A stretch of DNA of 64,000 nucleotides from Parashewanella curva. Its GTDB lineage: Bacteria > Pseudomonadota > Gammaproteobacteria > Enterobacterales > Shewanellaceae. The stretch is from contig NZ_ML014765.1 of NCBI RefSeq assembly GCF_003675895.1, forward strand, positions 19,166 through 83,165. The letters are read 5' to 3'. The first letter of the stretch is position 1. Each line of letters begins with the position of its first letter. Made by a program: the position numbers and the translations under genes. Under the pieces are notes generated by a model that saw only the letters and a program-made list of their open reading frames with translations, had not been told where the DNA came from and did not search any database. Shown here one piece after another: positions 25,026-34,271 of the stretch.

Positions 25026-25793
25026 ATGGATTTTGAGCTAACACTTCAAATAGCATTGATACTTTTTTCCGTTGCAGTGATTGCTGGCTTTATTGACTCT
25101 ATTGCGGGTGGAGGAGGATTACTTACTGTTCCTGCTTTAATGTGGGCAGGACTTCCGCCTGTTGCTGCGCTTGCAACCAATAAACTGCAATCTAGTGCAG
25201 GAAGCTTTTCTGCAAGCTGGTATTTTATCCGTCACGGAGTCGTTAAAATTAGCAGTATATGGTTGGCTGTTGTATGTGCTTTTGTGGGAGCGGCCGCAGG
25301 AGCTTTCGCCGTTCAACAAGTAGACCCTCAAATATTGAAAATTATTCTGCCCTTTCTAATTCTTGGCATTGGAACCTATTTCCTGTTTTCAAAGAAGCTC
25401 TCAGATGATGACAAACATCAGGTTCTTACACCCACAGTGTTTGCTTTTACAGCAGCACTAGCTGTTGGTTTTTACGATGGTTTTTTTGGCCCTGGAACGG
25501 GTAGCTTCTTCGCATTGGCCTTTGTCATGCTATACGGTTTTGGATTAGGTAAGGCAACGGCTCACGCGAAACTGTTAAATTTTTCTACTAATCTAGCATC
25601 CCTTATTATTTTCATCATTGGTGGTCATGTGGTTTGGTTGCTGGGCTTTATCATGATGATAGGGCAGGCCATTGGGGCGAATATCGGTTCTCGGTTAGTT
25701 TTATCTAAAGGTTCTAAGTTGATCCGTCCTATGGTTGTGATCATGTCATTGGCAATGAGTATCAAGTTACTGCTTGATCAATTTTCTGCTTAG
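25026..25793 (+). CDS. TSUP (TauE/SafE) family membrane transporter, YfcA-like
   Basis: A 255-residue membrane protein with about eight hydrophobic segments. AGFIDSIAGGGGLLTVPAL near the N-terminus and ALATNKLQSSAGSFSASWYF are hallmark YfcA/TauE sequences, repeated in weaker form in the second half (GFYDGFFGPGTGSFF). The family exports or imports sulfur-containing or organic anions; the substrate is not known. ATG 25026 is chosen because it gives the usual short YfcA N-terminus; the frame extends upstream to 24996. sbcD starts nine bases after the stop, so the three genes may be cotranscribed. Confidence 0.85.
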   Translation: MDFELTLQIALILFSVAVIAGFIDSIAGGGGLLTVPALMWAGLPPVAALATNKLQSSAGSFSASWYFIRHGVVKISSIWLAVVCAFVGAAAGAFAVQQVDPQILKIILPFLILGIGTYFLFSKKLSDDDKHQVLTPTVFAFTAALAVGFYDGFFGPGTGSFFALAFVMLYGFGLGKATAHAKLLNFSTNLASLIIFIIGGHVVWLLGFIMMIGQAIGANIGSRLVLSKGSKLIRPMVVIMSLAMSIKLLLDQFSA

Positions 25794-25802
25794 GAGCAAA
25801 AA

Positions 25803-26945
25803 ATGAAATTTCTGCATACTTCTGATTGGCATATCGGTCGATACCTCCATAACCAATCTTTGCATAACGAGCAGGAAGCTGTGCTCAACCAAATTATTGA
25901 GCTTGCCTTAGAGCATAATGTCGATGCCTTAATTGTCGCTGGTGATATTTATGATCGCTCCGTTCCTCCAGCAACTTCAGTTGAGTTACTCAATAAAGCA
26001 CTCAATCAAATACTCGGTCTGGGTATTCAAGTGATCATGATTGCAGGTAACCATGATAGCCATCAGCGGCTTGGTTTTGGTTCAAACCAAATGTCTAACA
26101 GCGGTCTTCATATTATTGGACCTTTAACCAAAACACTTTGCCATATCGAGCTGAAAGGTAAAAATAGCAATGCGATTTTCTATACCATTCCGTACGCTGA
26201 ACCATCGCGAGTGAGAGAGTTGTTTGATTGTGAGGTTAGTACCCACGAACAAGCCATGAATGTTTTGCTGAAGCAAATACATGATCACGATAGTAAGGGC
26301 TTACCCAAAGTGGTGATCAGCCATTGTTTTATTGATGGAGCGATTGACTCAGAGTCCGAACGACCATTGAGTGTTGGTGGCGCTGATAAGATCAGTGCTA
26401 CTTTATTTGAGCCATTTGATTATGTGGCGCTTGGGCACTTGCATGGACCACAGTACAAAGGGGCTGAGCATGTTCGCTACTCAGGCTCACCGTTGAAATA
26501 TTCGTTTAGTGAAACTAATCATAATAAATCTGTCACGCTGGTGGAGTTTAGTTGTGACTCAAACAAACCTGAAATTACGCTATTACCGCTCACTAGTCCT
26601 AGAGATGTCAGAGTGATAGATGGCTTTCTTGAAGACATTATTGAGCAAGGCAAAAGTGACTCTAACTCAGAGGATTATATACTGGTACGTTTGCAAGATA
26701 AGCATGCAATCTTGGACGCAATGGGCAAACTAAGAGCTGTGTATCCAAATGTGTTACACCTTGAGCGTGCCGGTTTATTAGCAAACTCAGAAAAAACAGA
26801 AATCAGGCGTCAGCACATCAAGCAAAACGAAATGGATATGTTCTCCAGTTTCTTTACTGAAATGACTGGGGAGAACTTAAATACCGATCAGCAAGCGTTA
26901 ATGGGCAATTTGTTGGAACAGCTACATAAAAACAAGGAAAACTAA
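25803..26945 (+). CDS. sbcD: Exonuclease SbcCD subunit D
   Basis: The Mre11-type nuclease subunit of the SbcCD complex, which opens DNA hairpins and processes double-strand ends in the cytoplasm. The 380-residue protein has the manganese phosphoesterase motifs in order: SDWHIGR, AGDIYDR, AGNHDSHQR, ISHCF, and GHLHGPQ. Length is normal. It ends in TAATG, sharing one base with the start codon of sbcC, so the pair is translationally coupled. An AGGAGC ribosome site precedes the start. Confidence 0.93.
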   Translation: MKFLHTSDWHIGRYLHNQSLHNEQEAVLNQIIELALEHNVDALIVAGDIYDRSVPPATSVELLNKALNQILGLGIQVIMIAGNHDSHQRLGFGSNQMSNSGLHIIGPLTKTLCHIELKGKNSNAIFYTIPYAEPSRVRELFDCEVSTHEQAMNVLLKQIHDHDSKGLPKVVISHCFIDGAIDSESERPLSVGGADKISATLFEPFDYVALGHLHGPQYKGAEHVRYSGSPLKYSFSETNHNKSVTLVEFSCDSNKPEITLLPLTSPRDVRVIDGFLEDIIEQGKSDSNSEDYILVRLQDKHAILDAMGKLRAVYPNVLHLERAGLLANSEKTEIRRQHIKQNEMDMFSSFFTEMTGENLNTDQQALMGNLLEQLHKNKEN

Positions 26946-29900
26946 TGAAGCCTGAATTATTAAGCATGTCAGCATTTGGGCCTTTTTCACATACCCAAGA
27001 CATAGACTTTAATGCCTTGTCGGAACACGCCTTGTTTTTAATCAATGGTCCAACAGGTGCAGGTAAAACCACCATTCTTGATGGCATTTGTTTTGCGTTA
27101 TATGGAAAAACTACAGGCAATGAGCGTGAAGGTACTCAAATGCGCTGTGATATGGCCGATGATGATTTATTAACAGAAGTGACTTTTCAATTTCGCTTAG
27201 GTGAAGACTGTTATCGTATTCGTCGTGTGCCTGAGCAAGCGCGTAAGAAAAAAAGTGGGGATGGTTTTACCCAGCAAAAGCCAGAAGCTCAGTTATATCG
27301 AATTGAAACCGATGGTACACAAACCCTGTTGGTGGAGACAAAAGTATCTGAAGCGACGACTGAAATAGAGCAACTGATCGGGTTGGATGTTGAACAATTC
27401 AGGCAAGTAATGGTGTTGCCACAAGGTAAGTTTCGTGAACTGTTAATGGCCGATTCTAAATCTCGTGAAAAGATTTTTGGTCAGTTGTTCCAGACTCAAA
27501 TTTATAAACGAATTGAAGATCAGCTTAAACAGCAATCAGCTTCGATTCGCCAACAAGTGCAAGATATTCGTAACCAACGTAAAGGCATTTTACAATCGGC
27601 AGAGCTGGATTCGGATAAAGCACTTGCTGAACAAACCGAAGGGCTAAAGCCGCAACTTGAGCAAGCTGAAAAGCAAAAGCATAGTGCTCAAATGGAATTA
27701 CAGACGGCAACTAAGTCGTTAGAATCGGCACAGCAACTTAAGCAAAAGTTTGTCGAGTTTAATAATGCTAAAGAAAAGCAGCAGCAATTAAAGCAACAAG
27801 CTGAAACTATTGATCAAATCAAACATAAGCTCGAACTGGCTCATCAAGCCAGTAAACTATTACCTGTATTTGAGAATTTTAAGCAGCGCCAACAAGAACA
27901 TAGTAACTCAGAGCTTCAGCTTAAAAGTGCACAGCATCAATTACAAAAAATTGAGGGCGAGCTTCAAGCATTTCAACAGCAACTACAACAGCAACCCCAA
28001 CTAGAATCTGATCTTAAACAAGCTCATATTAAGTTGGAACGATTACAACAGCTACAACCTTTGGTCATTGAGAAACAAAACCTTGTAGAGCAAGTGCATC
28101 GCAATAACCAGCAGCTTAATATTGGAAAACAAAAAGAGGGCGAAGCGAAACAAGCATTACAACAGCTGGCTGCTCATAAAATACAGTTACAGCAGCAAGT
28201 CGGGGAACTACAAAAGCAGTCCAGCGCTCAGTTTGAGCTGCAAAATCAAGTTAACACACTTGAGAGCATATTGAGTCGCTATGAGCAATATCAGCAACAA
28301 AAAGCGCAAGTCAACAGGTTACAGCAGCAACTTGAACAAGCTAAACAGCAGGGGTTAGCCCTTAAAGCGAGCCATCAGCAAGCTGAGTCAGAATATAAAA
28401 TGTTACAGTTAACTTGGCACCAAAGCCAAGCGGCAGTGTTAGCAAGCCAATTAAATAATGGTGATGCTTGTCCTGTATGTGGCAGTGTTGAGCATCCTCA
28501 GTTAGCGACGGCAAGTGTCACACCACCAACTGAACGGCAGTTAGACACTGCTGCAAAAGCTGAGCAGCAAGCACTTCAAAAACTAAATGACGCTAGAAGT
28601 CAGTATTCAAGTTTGCAAGATCAATTAAAGCTGTTAAATACTCAAATACAGCCTTTAAAAGAACAATTAGCTGACTACCTAATTCAACCCATATCAGAAT
28701 GGCAAAATCAGCATAAAGCTCTATATGCTCAGTTACAGCAAGCGATTCAAGCTCAAAGTAGCTTGAATCAAACTCAACAGCAATTGCAAGGAATTGAGCA
28801 GCAAGAACAGCAATGTCGTCAAGAGTTAGAGTCATTAACTACAGAAGCAAACCGCCAAGACAAAGTCGTCACAGAGCTTCAAGCGAAGCTAGCATCTGTT
28901 GACCAGCAATTACCAGACAATATAAATGATGCTGAACAGCTATCATCCTCACTGTCGGATGCTGAAAAGTTGGCTCAAGATTTAGATAATCAGCTCAAAA
29001 ACCTTCTGCAACAATCGACACAACTAAATGAGCGGCTAGCGTCTGCCAAATCAGTATTAACCAGTGCCGAAGAACGAATAAAAGAGACACAAGTTAATAG
29101 TGATGAAGCTCAAAAAGTATTTGAGCAACAGTCATCAGATGCTGGCTTTGCAGATGGAGCTGCAGTTGAAAAATCGATCATCGACCAAGACAAGCAAGTT
29201 CAATTAAAGGAGCAAGTTGAACAATATCAGCAGCAGCTTGCCGTAAATGAGGCTCAAGTTTCTGGGTTCAATAAAGATCTGGAAGGGCAAGAACCACCAG
29301 AAACGGCATTGCTTGAACAGGTTGTGAAGCAAAAACAGCAATTATTGAAAGATAAAGAGCAAGCTTGGCAGGCGTTGGAGTCAACTCGTTCTCAATTACA
29401 CAATATTCAAACAAGGTTGGTTGAGGTAGATGAAACCTCTAAATCCCTAGAGCAAGAGTATGCGGTTGTGGGTACTTTGTCTGACATTGCGAACGGACAA
29501 ACAGGGAACAAAATCAGTTTAAACCGTTTTGTATTAAGTGTGTTGTTGGATGATGTACTATTGGATGCCAGTACTCGATTAAGCGTAATGAGTAAGGGGC
29601 GATATCGTTTATATCGCAAAGAGGATAAAGCTAAAGGTAATAAGGCATCTGGACTCGATTTAGAGGTAGAAGATGCTTATACATCGAAAGTTCGAGATGT
29701 GGCAACGTTAAGTGGCGGCGAGTCATTTATGGCGGCATTATCGTTAGCACTCGCATTATCCGAAGTCGTACAAGCCTATGCAGGTGGCATTAAGCTCGAT
29801 ACCTTATTCATTGATGAAGGTTTCGGCAGCCTAGATCAAGACTCATTAGATTTGGCAGTGCGAACACTAATGGATTTACAATCCACAGGCCGAATGATTG

Positions 29901-30001
29901 GGGTGATTTCTCACGTTACTGAAATGAAAGAGCAAATTCAGCAGCGTATAGATATTTCGAAAAACTCAACCGGCAGCGTGGCGAAGGTGGTTGCCATCTA
30001 A
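26945..30001 (+). CDS. sbcC: Exonuclease SbcCD subunit C
   Basis: The Rad50-like ATPase that works with SbcD. The 1018-residue protein has Walker A GPTGAGKTTI near residue 40, long Gln-rich coiled coils on either side of a zinc hook CPVCGS near residue 508, then the signature LSGGESFMAALSLAL near 921 and Walker B LFIDEGFGSLD. The coiled coil is unusually rich in glutamine. The 3' end overlaps the tail of the convergent Lys-rich gene by 36 bases. Confidence 0.93.
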   Translation: MKPELLSMSAFGPFSHTQDIDFNALSEHALFLINGPTGAGKTTILDGICFALYGKTTGNEREGTQMRCDMADDDLLTEVTFQFRLGEDCYRIRRVPEQARKKKSGDGFTQQKPEAQLYRIETDGTQTLLVETKVSEATTEIEQLIGLDVEQFRQVMVLPQGKFRELLMADSKSREKIFGQLFQTQIYKRIEDQLKQQSASIRQQVQDIRNQRKGILQSAELDSDKALAEQTEGLKPQLEQAEKQKHSAQMELQTATKSLESAQQLKQKFVEFNNAKEKQQQLKQQAETIDQIKHKLELAHQASKLLPVFENFKQRQQEHSNSELQLKSAQHQLQKIEGELQAFQQQLQQQPQLESDLKQAHIKLERLQQLQPLVIEKQNLVEQVHRNNQQLNIGKQKEGEAKQALQQLAAHKIQLQQQVGELQKQSSAQFELQNQVNTLESILSRYEQYQQQKAQVNRLQQQLEQAKQQGLALKASHQQAESEYKMLQLTWHQSQAAVLASQLNNGDACPVCGSVEHPQLATASVTPPTERQLDTAAKAEQQALQKLNDARSQYSSLQDQLKLLNTQIQPLKEQLADYLIQPISEWQNQHKALYAQLQQAIQAQSSLNQTQQQLQGIEQQEQQCRQELESLTTEANRQDKVVTELQAKLASVDQQLPDNINDAEQLSSSLSDAEKLAQDLDNQLKNLLQQSTQLNERLASAKSVLTSAEERIKETQVNSDEAQKVFEQQSSDAGFADGAAVEKSIIDQDKQVQLKEQVEQYQQQLAVNEAQVSGFNKDLEGQEPPETALLEQVVKQKQQLLKDKEQAWQALESTRSQLHNIQTRLVEVDETSKSLEQEYAVVGTLSDIANGQTGNKISLNRFVLSVLLDDVLLDASTRLSVMSKGRYRLYRKEDKAKGNKASGLDLEVEDAYTSKVRDVATLSGGESFMAALSLALALSEVVQAYAGGIKLDTLFIDEGFGSLDQDSLDLAVRTLMDLQSTGRMIGVISHVTEMKEQIQQRIDISKNSTGSVAKVVAI

Positions 30002-30403
30002 CTTGCGATTTTGCTTTTTAATTGCGCATTTACATAAACCGTTTTTAAGAGCAGGACATCCACCGCAAGGCTTTGCTTTTAGCGGTACGGTTAGGGAAAT
30101 AGCTGGGATTGACTCAAAAGAGTACTGCTCATCGTTCTGGCTAGTTTGGATATTTAACTGCTGTAATACGGTTTGCTTCGCTTGTTGCTTTATTTCTTTT
30201 TTCGAAGGCAGTTTAAATTGAAGTTTGAGCTGCCTATAAGCCTCTCTTGTTAATTTTTTGCGCTGTTTTTTGAGCTGTTTTTTGAGCTGTTTTTTTGAAG
30301 ACTCAGCATCAAGTGTTGGCAGTGACTTCTTAGCCTGTTTTTTACAGACTTTTTTCAAAAGCTTGTCGAACTTCTTAAGTTGCTTTCGTTCTAATTTAGT
30401 CAC
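29966..30403 (-). CDS. Hypothetical Lys-rich protein with C-terminal Cys cluster
   Basis: A 145-residue protein, not recognised. The first 90 residues are strongly basic and Gln/Lys-rich (repeated KKQLKKQ). Near the C-terminus is CGGCPALKNGLCKC, with four cysteines arranged as in a small metal-binding site. The start is probably GTG 30403, with no strong ribosome site. The frame survives in antiparallel overlap with the sbcC 3' end. The basic body suggests nucleic-acid or ribosome binding; this is inference only. Confidence 0.55.
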   Translation of the reverse strand: MTKLERKQLKKFDKLLKKVCKKQAKKSLPTLDAESSKKQLKKQLKKQRKKLTREAYRQLKLQFKLPSKKEIKQQAKQTVLQQLNIQTSQNDEQYSFESIPAISLTVPLKAKPCGGCPALKNGLCKCAIKKQNRKLDGNHLRHAAG

Positions 30404-30575
30404 TTCAGTACGCTCAATTTACCAACACTCAATGTATTCTAAATAAAAACTATTCTCAGTCAATGTTTTTGGTTCACAATTTTAGTTAAGTAATCGCCCT
30501 TGATAGTGCTGCAAATCCTTAGAATTGTACTTAACTTAATCAAGACAAAAAGGTTAGGGATTGTGAGGTTAAGTG

Positions 30576-32228
30576 ATGCGATTAAAAAATTTCTTTGAGC
30601 GTGAAAAATCATTTGAGAGCGTCGTCGCATTTTTAGCGTTGTATTTTACCTTGGTACTAAATATCCCCGTTTATCATAAGTTGTACGACATTTTTGTAAA
30701 AGAACCACAGCATAGTATCGCCTTTATTATATCTATCCCTATTTTCTTTTTTTTCATCATCTACCTTGCACTTCATGTACTGGCATGGCCTAAGTTGATC
30801 AAATTGATTTTCATTCCGTTATTGCTCATTTCTAGTGCAATGAGCTATGCCAGTTTCAGTTATGGTGTGATTTTCAATGAAGATATGTTGATCAATATTT
30901 TTGACACTAATGTTGGGGAAGCTTCTTCATATATAAACCCGATTTCAATCAGCTGGGTGGTGCTGTTAGGTATTTTGCCGAGCTTGATCTTGGTCTTTGT
31001 TAAAATAAAAGCCATCTCTTTTAAAAGCTTGGTGCTTAAAAAGCTTAAAGTGCTAATTCTTGTGGTGGTGGGGATATTCTCTATTGCGGCTATTTTTTAC
31101 AAAGACTATGCATCTTTTGGTCGTAGCCATAACCATTTACAAGATTTAGTGATCCCTACCGAGTTTTTTTATAGTGTCACTAAATTGGTAAAGCAAAAAT
31201 ATTTTAGTCCTAAGTTGTCTTATAAAGAAATTGGCTTAGATGCTAAATTGGATCCCAATGCCTTTGGTGGGAAAGCTTCAAAGAAGCCGAACTTAGTTAT
31301 TTTTTTATTGGGTGAAACGGCAAGAGCACAGAATTATCCATTTAACGGTTACCATCGAAATACGACTCCTTATACTCAAAGGTTAAACCCTTTTGTTTTC
31401 ACTGAGGTAGCCTCTTGCGGCACGGCTACAGCTGTTTCTGTGCCGTGCATGTTCTCTAATATGAACCGAACTGAGTTTGATGTTAAGCGTGCCGATAACC
31501 AAGATGATGTGCTAGACATTATGCAGCGTGCTGGTATAGATGTGTTATGGAAAGAGAATGACGGAGGTGATAAGCATGTGGCAAAGAATGTTCGCCAAAT
31601 AAAATTGGATACTTCGCAGGTCAATGAGTTTTGTAATGGTTCAAGTTGTCAAGATGAGGCCTTACTGAAAGGTTTACCCTCACAAATTAAAGGAATGAAA
31701 GGCAATAAGTTTGTTGTATTGCACTTAATTGGAAGCCACGGTCCAACTTATTTTGAGCGTTACCCTAAATCTTTGGACTTTTATCAGCCAAGTTGTCAAA
31801 GATCGGATATTGAAAACTGCACTACTGAACAAATTTATAATGTTTATGACAATACCCTGAGGTATACAGATCTTGTTATGGCAAAAGCCATTGATTTGCT
31901 AAAGAGTTTTGAGTCTAGTCATAATGTGGCTTTAATGTATATGTCAGACCATGGTGAGTCACTAGGTGAAAATGGTATTTACTTACATGGATTACCTTAT
32001 AAATTTGCGCCAATAGAACAAAAGCGTGTTCCGTGGATGTTTTGGATGTCCGATAGCTTTGCCAAAATTAAAAACATTGATGGTGAGTGTTTAAGGAAGA
32101 ATACTCACAGTGCCTATAGCCAAGATAACTTATTTTCAACTTTACTTGGCTTAATGGATGTATCAACTTCGGTTTACGATAAGAAGATGGATATATTCTC
32201 TGAATGTCGTGGAGAAAAAGCGGAGTGA
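30576..32228 (+). CDS. eptA: Phosphoethanolamine transferase (EptA/MCR family)
   Basis: An inner-membrane enzyme of about 550 residues that adds phosphoethanolamine to lipid A, lowering negative charge and often polymyxin sensitivity. The N-terminal third has five hydrophobic segments. The periplasmic sulfatase-fold domain starts at about residue 225 and has zinc ligands and nucleophile in the expected motifs: FLLGETARAQN, then SCGTATAVSVPCMFS with the catalytic Thr, and MSDHGESLGENGIYLHG. Six or more cysteines in the soluble domain suit the family's disulfides. ATG 30576 is preferred over the GTG just before it. Confidence 0.88.
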   Translation: MRLKNFFEREKSFESVVAFLALYFTLVLNIPVYHKLYDIFVKEPQHSIAFIISIPIFFFFIIYLALHVLAWPKLIKLIFIPLLLISSAMSYASFSYGVIFNEDMLINIFDTNVGEASSYINPISISWVVLLGILPSLILVFVKIKAISFKSLVLKKLKVLILVVVGIFSIAAIFYKDYASFGRSHNHLQDLVIPTEFFYSVTKLVKQKYFSPKLSYKEIGLDAKLDPNAFGGKASKKPNLVIFLLGETARAQNYPFNGYHRNTTPYTQRLNPFVFTEVASCGTATAVSVPCMFSNMNRTEFDVKRADNQDDVLDIMQRAGIDVLWKENDGGDKHVAKNVRQIKLDTSQVNEFCNGSSCQDEALLKGLPSQIKGMKGNKFVVLHLIGSHGPTYFERYPKSLDFYQPSCQRSDIENCTTEQIYNVYDNTLRYTDLVMAKAIDLLKSFESSHNVALMYMSDHGESLGENGIYLHGLPYKFAPIEQKRVPWMFWMSDSFAKIKNIDGECLRKNTHSAYSQDNLFSTLLGLMDVSTSVYDKKMDIFSECRGEKAE

Positions 32229-32241
32229 AAATAACTCCGCT
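32219..32241 (+). terminator. Hairpin at the end of the eptA gene
   Basis: AGCGGAGT and ACTCCGCT arms (8 bp, seven-base loop) overlap the eptA stop codon. There is no good T run, so it may be a stem for processing or a weak terminator. Confidence 0.5.
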
Positions 32242-32250
32242 ACGAACTAA

Positions 32251-32685
32251 TTACTTTTGGTAGATCAAGCGATTTTGGAATGCGTAAACGGTTTCAAAAG
32301 CTGTTTTTTGGAATTTCTTTAAACCAAGTGTATCGAAGTCTACATGTGGAGGGTTACGTTTAATTTGCTCCTTCACATCTAAGACAGAAATCAAATCGAC
32401 AGGTCGTTCTTGTAATTGAATTGCCGCTTCAAGTTTAAAGCTGGTGGCACTTCCTGCAAACTTACCTTTTTGGTGACGCTCTAAAATGACGATACGATCA
32501 ATTTTATAATCTTCCATCAGTTTATTGAATGCAAAGGAGAAGTCACGAATGTTGTCAGTTTCGCTCGATTTAGATACGCTGAATGAACGTTTTCTACATT
32601 CAGGAACGGTAAAAGTATCACCTTCGTAACTTAACAAGCATAAGATGGCTTCGCCACCAGATAGTTCTACACCACAAATTCTCAT
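32251..32685 (-). CDS. DUF3010 family protein
   Basis: A 144-residue protein of a conserved gammaproteobacterial family of unknown function. MRICGVELSGGEA at the N-terminus, DRIVILERHQKGKFAGSATSFK in the middle, and the C-terminal FQKTAFETVYAFQNRLIYQ are the family blocks. The acidic residues and opening strand pair recall an RNase H-like fold; this is inference. It follows the DEAD-box helicase gene by 15 bases on the same strand, suggesting cotranscription. Confidence 0.75.
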   Translation of the reverse strand: MRICGVELSGGEAILCLLSYEGDTFTVPECRKRSFSVSKSSETDNIRDFSFAFNKLMEDYKIDRIVILERHQKGKFAGSATSFKLEAAIQLQERPVDLISVLDVKEQIKRNPPHVDFDTLGLKKFQKTAFETVYAFQNRLIYQK

Positions 32686-32700
32686 TGTATTTCCTAATTA

Positions 32701-34041
32701 TTAATCTTCGTCTATTGGTAAGTTAGCAGCTGGTTTACGACGCATAGGCGCATCACCAATATCTATTGAATTGGCAAATCGATTGTCACGTTTCGGAGCA
32801 GGTTTCGATTTTTTATTTTGCGGTTTACGCTTTGCAGAAGCTTTTGCATAAGGTTTTGGCGCTTTTGCTTTGTTTTTAGGCTTAGGTTTAAAGCCTTTAA
32901 ACTTGCCTTTTAACCCTTCGAATGTTGAAAAATCGAAAGTTTTGCGAAGGAAAGTTTGGATTTTCAAAAAGCTTTCCCAGTCTTTTGGTCCAACAAGGGA
33001 TACTGCGTCACCTTTAGCGCCTGCTCGTCCTGTTCGACCAATACGATGAACGTATTCTTCGGTCATCTTTGGCATATCAAAATTTACAACCAAAGATACA
33101 TTCAGTAAGTCCAGTCCTCGTGATGCTACATCAGTAGTAACAAGGATTTGGTAGTGGCCTCGGCTGAATTGATCCATGATTTTGTTACGGGCACTTTGAT
33201 TTAATTTACCGCTTAGAGCGATAGACTTAAAACCATCTTTATTCAATTTATCTGCAAGGCGTTGAGTATCATTTCTTGTCGCGGTAAAAATGATGATTTG
33301 TTTTTGCTGATCTTGCTTGAGAACAGTATTAAGTATGGCTTCTTTATGATCTAAATGATCACATAAATACACTTTTTGAGTGATATCTTTGTGTTCTGTA
33401 TGACCGCTATCTACCAAGATGTGCTCTGGTTCTTTTAATAGTTCAGCAGCAATTTCATTGACTTCGTCGTGTTCTAGTGTGGCAGAAAACATTAATGTTT
33501 GACGGCGGCGATGATCTGCGGCTTTATGGATGGCTCTAAGCTGAGGTGCAAAGCCTAAATCGAGCATGCGATCTGCTTCGTCTAGAATCAAAAATTCCAA
33601 ACCATTCAAATATAAATGCTTCTGAAATAAATGATCTGTGACTCGACCTGGCGTTCCAACAATAAAGTGAGGATCTTTCGCGAGTGCTTTCGCTTGGTCG
33701 TTAAAATTTTCACCGCCAAGAATACTGACTGCTTTATATCGTGTATTTGCAACTAATAAACGAAGCTGACTATACACTTGCTGCGCTAGTTCACGAGTAG
33801 GTAATAAGATTAAAACTCTAGGATCTCGTTTCGTTAATGCTTTTGTAGATATTACTCTTTGCATTGCAGGTAAGAGAAACGCTAATGTTTTACCTGAGCC
33901 TGTTTTGGACGAAGCCATTAGATCTCGACCAACCATAGCCACCGGGATGGCTTGCTGCTGTATTTGTGTAGCCTCAGTAAACCCCATGTGGTTGATGGTT
34001 TCAATAATGCGGCGGTCTAAGGAAAACTCAGTAAATTGCAA
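32701..34041 (-). CDS. DEAD-box RNA helicase
   Basis: An ATP-dependent RNA helicase of 446 residues. Conserved motifs in order: Q motif near TQIQQQAIP, Walker A ASSKTGSGKT, PTRELA, TPGR, DEAD (VLDEADRMLDLGFA), SAT, TSRGLD-like VTTDVASRGLD, and HRIGRTGRAG. The C-terminal 75 residues are a basic, Lys/Pro-rich tail, typical of ribosome-assembly or cold-shock helicases such as SrmB or RhlE relatives; subtype is not certain. It begins the operon with DUF3010. Confidence 0.9.
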   Translation of the reverse strand: MQFTEFSLDRRIIETINHMGFTEATQIQQQAIPVAMVGRDLMASSKTGSGKTLAFLLPAMQRVISTKALTKRDPRVLILLPTRELAQQVYSQLRLLVANTRYKAVSILGGENFNDQAKALAKDPHFIVGTPGRVTDHLFQKHLYLNGLEFLILDEADRMLDLGFAPQLRAIHKAADHRRRQTLMFSATLEHDEVNEIAAELLKEPEHILVDSGHTEHKDITQKVYLCDHLDHKEAILNTVLKQDQQKQIIIFTATRNDTQRLADKLNKDGFKSIALSGKLNQSARNKIMDQFSRGHYQILVTTDVASRGLDLLNVSLVVNFDMPKMTEEYVHRIGRTGRAGAKGDAVSLVGPKDWESFLKIQTFLRKTFDFSTFEGLKGKFKGFKPKPKNKAKAPKPYAKASAKRKPQNKKSKPAPKRDNRFANSIDIGDAPMRRKPAANLPIDED

Positions 34042-34271
34042 AAGAATGCTCCAGTATTTTAATCAAGAAGCATTATACCTGAATCTCACTTTGATAGAGC
34101 AAATTAAAATGACTAAAAGTGTTCAAATAAAGTGCTAATGAATTATTTATTACTGTTATTCATTTGTAAAATGATCTGTTGACTATCAAAGGTCGCCCCT
34201 TTATATTGGCTTTTTATATTGTATAAAATTTAATCTATTTTTCGCTCAAGGACGAGCGTTTAGGGGCTAAC

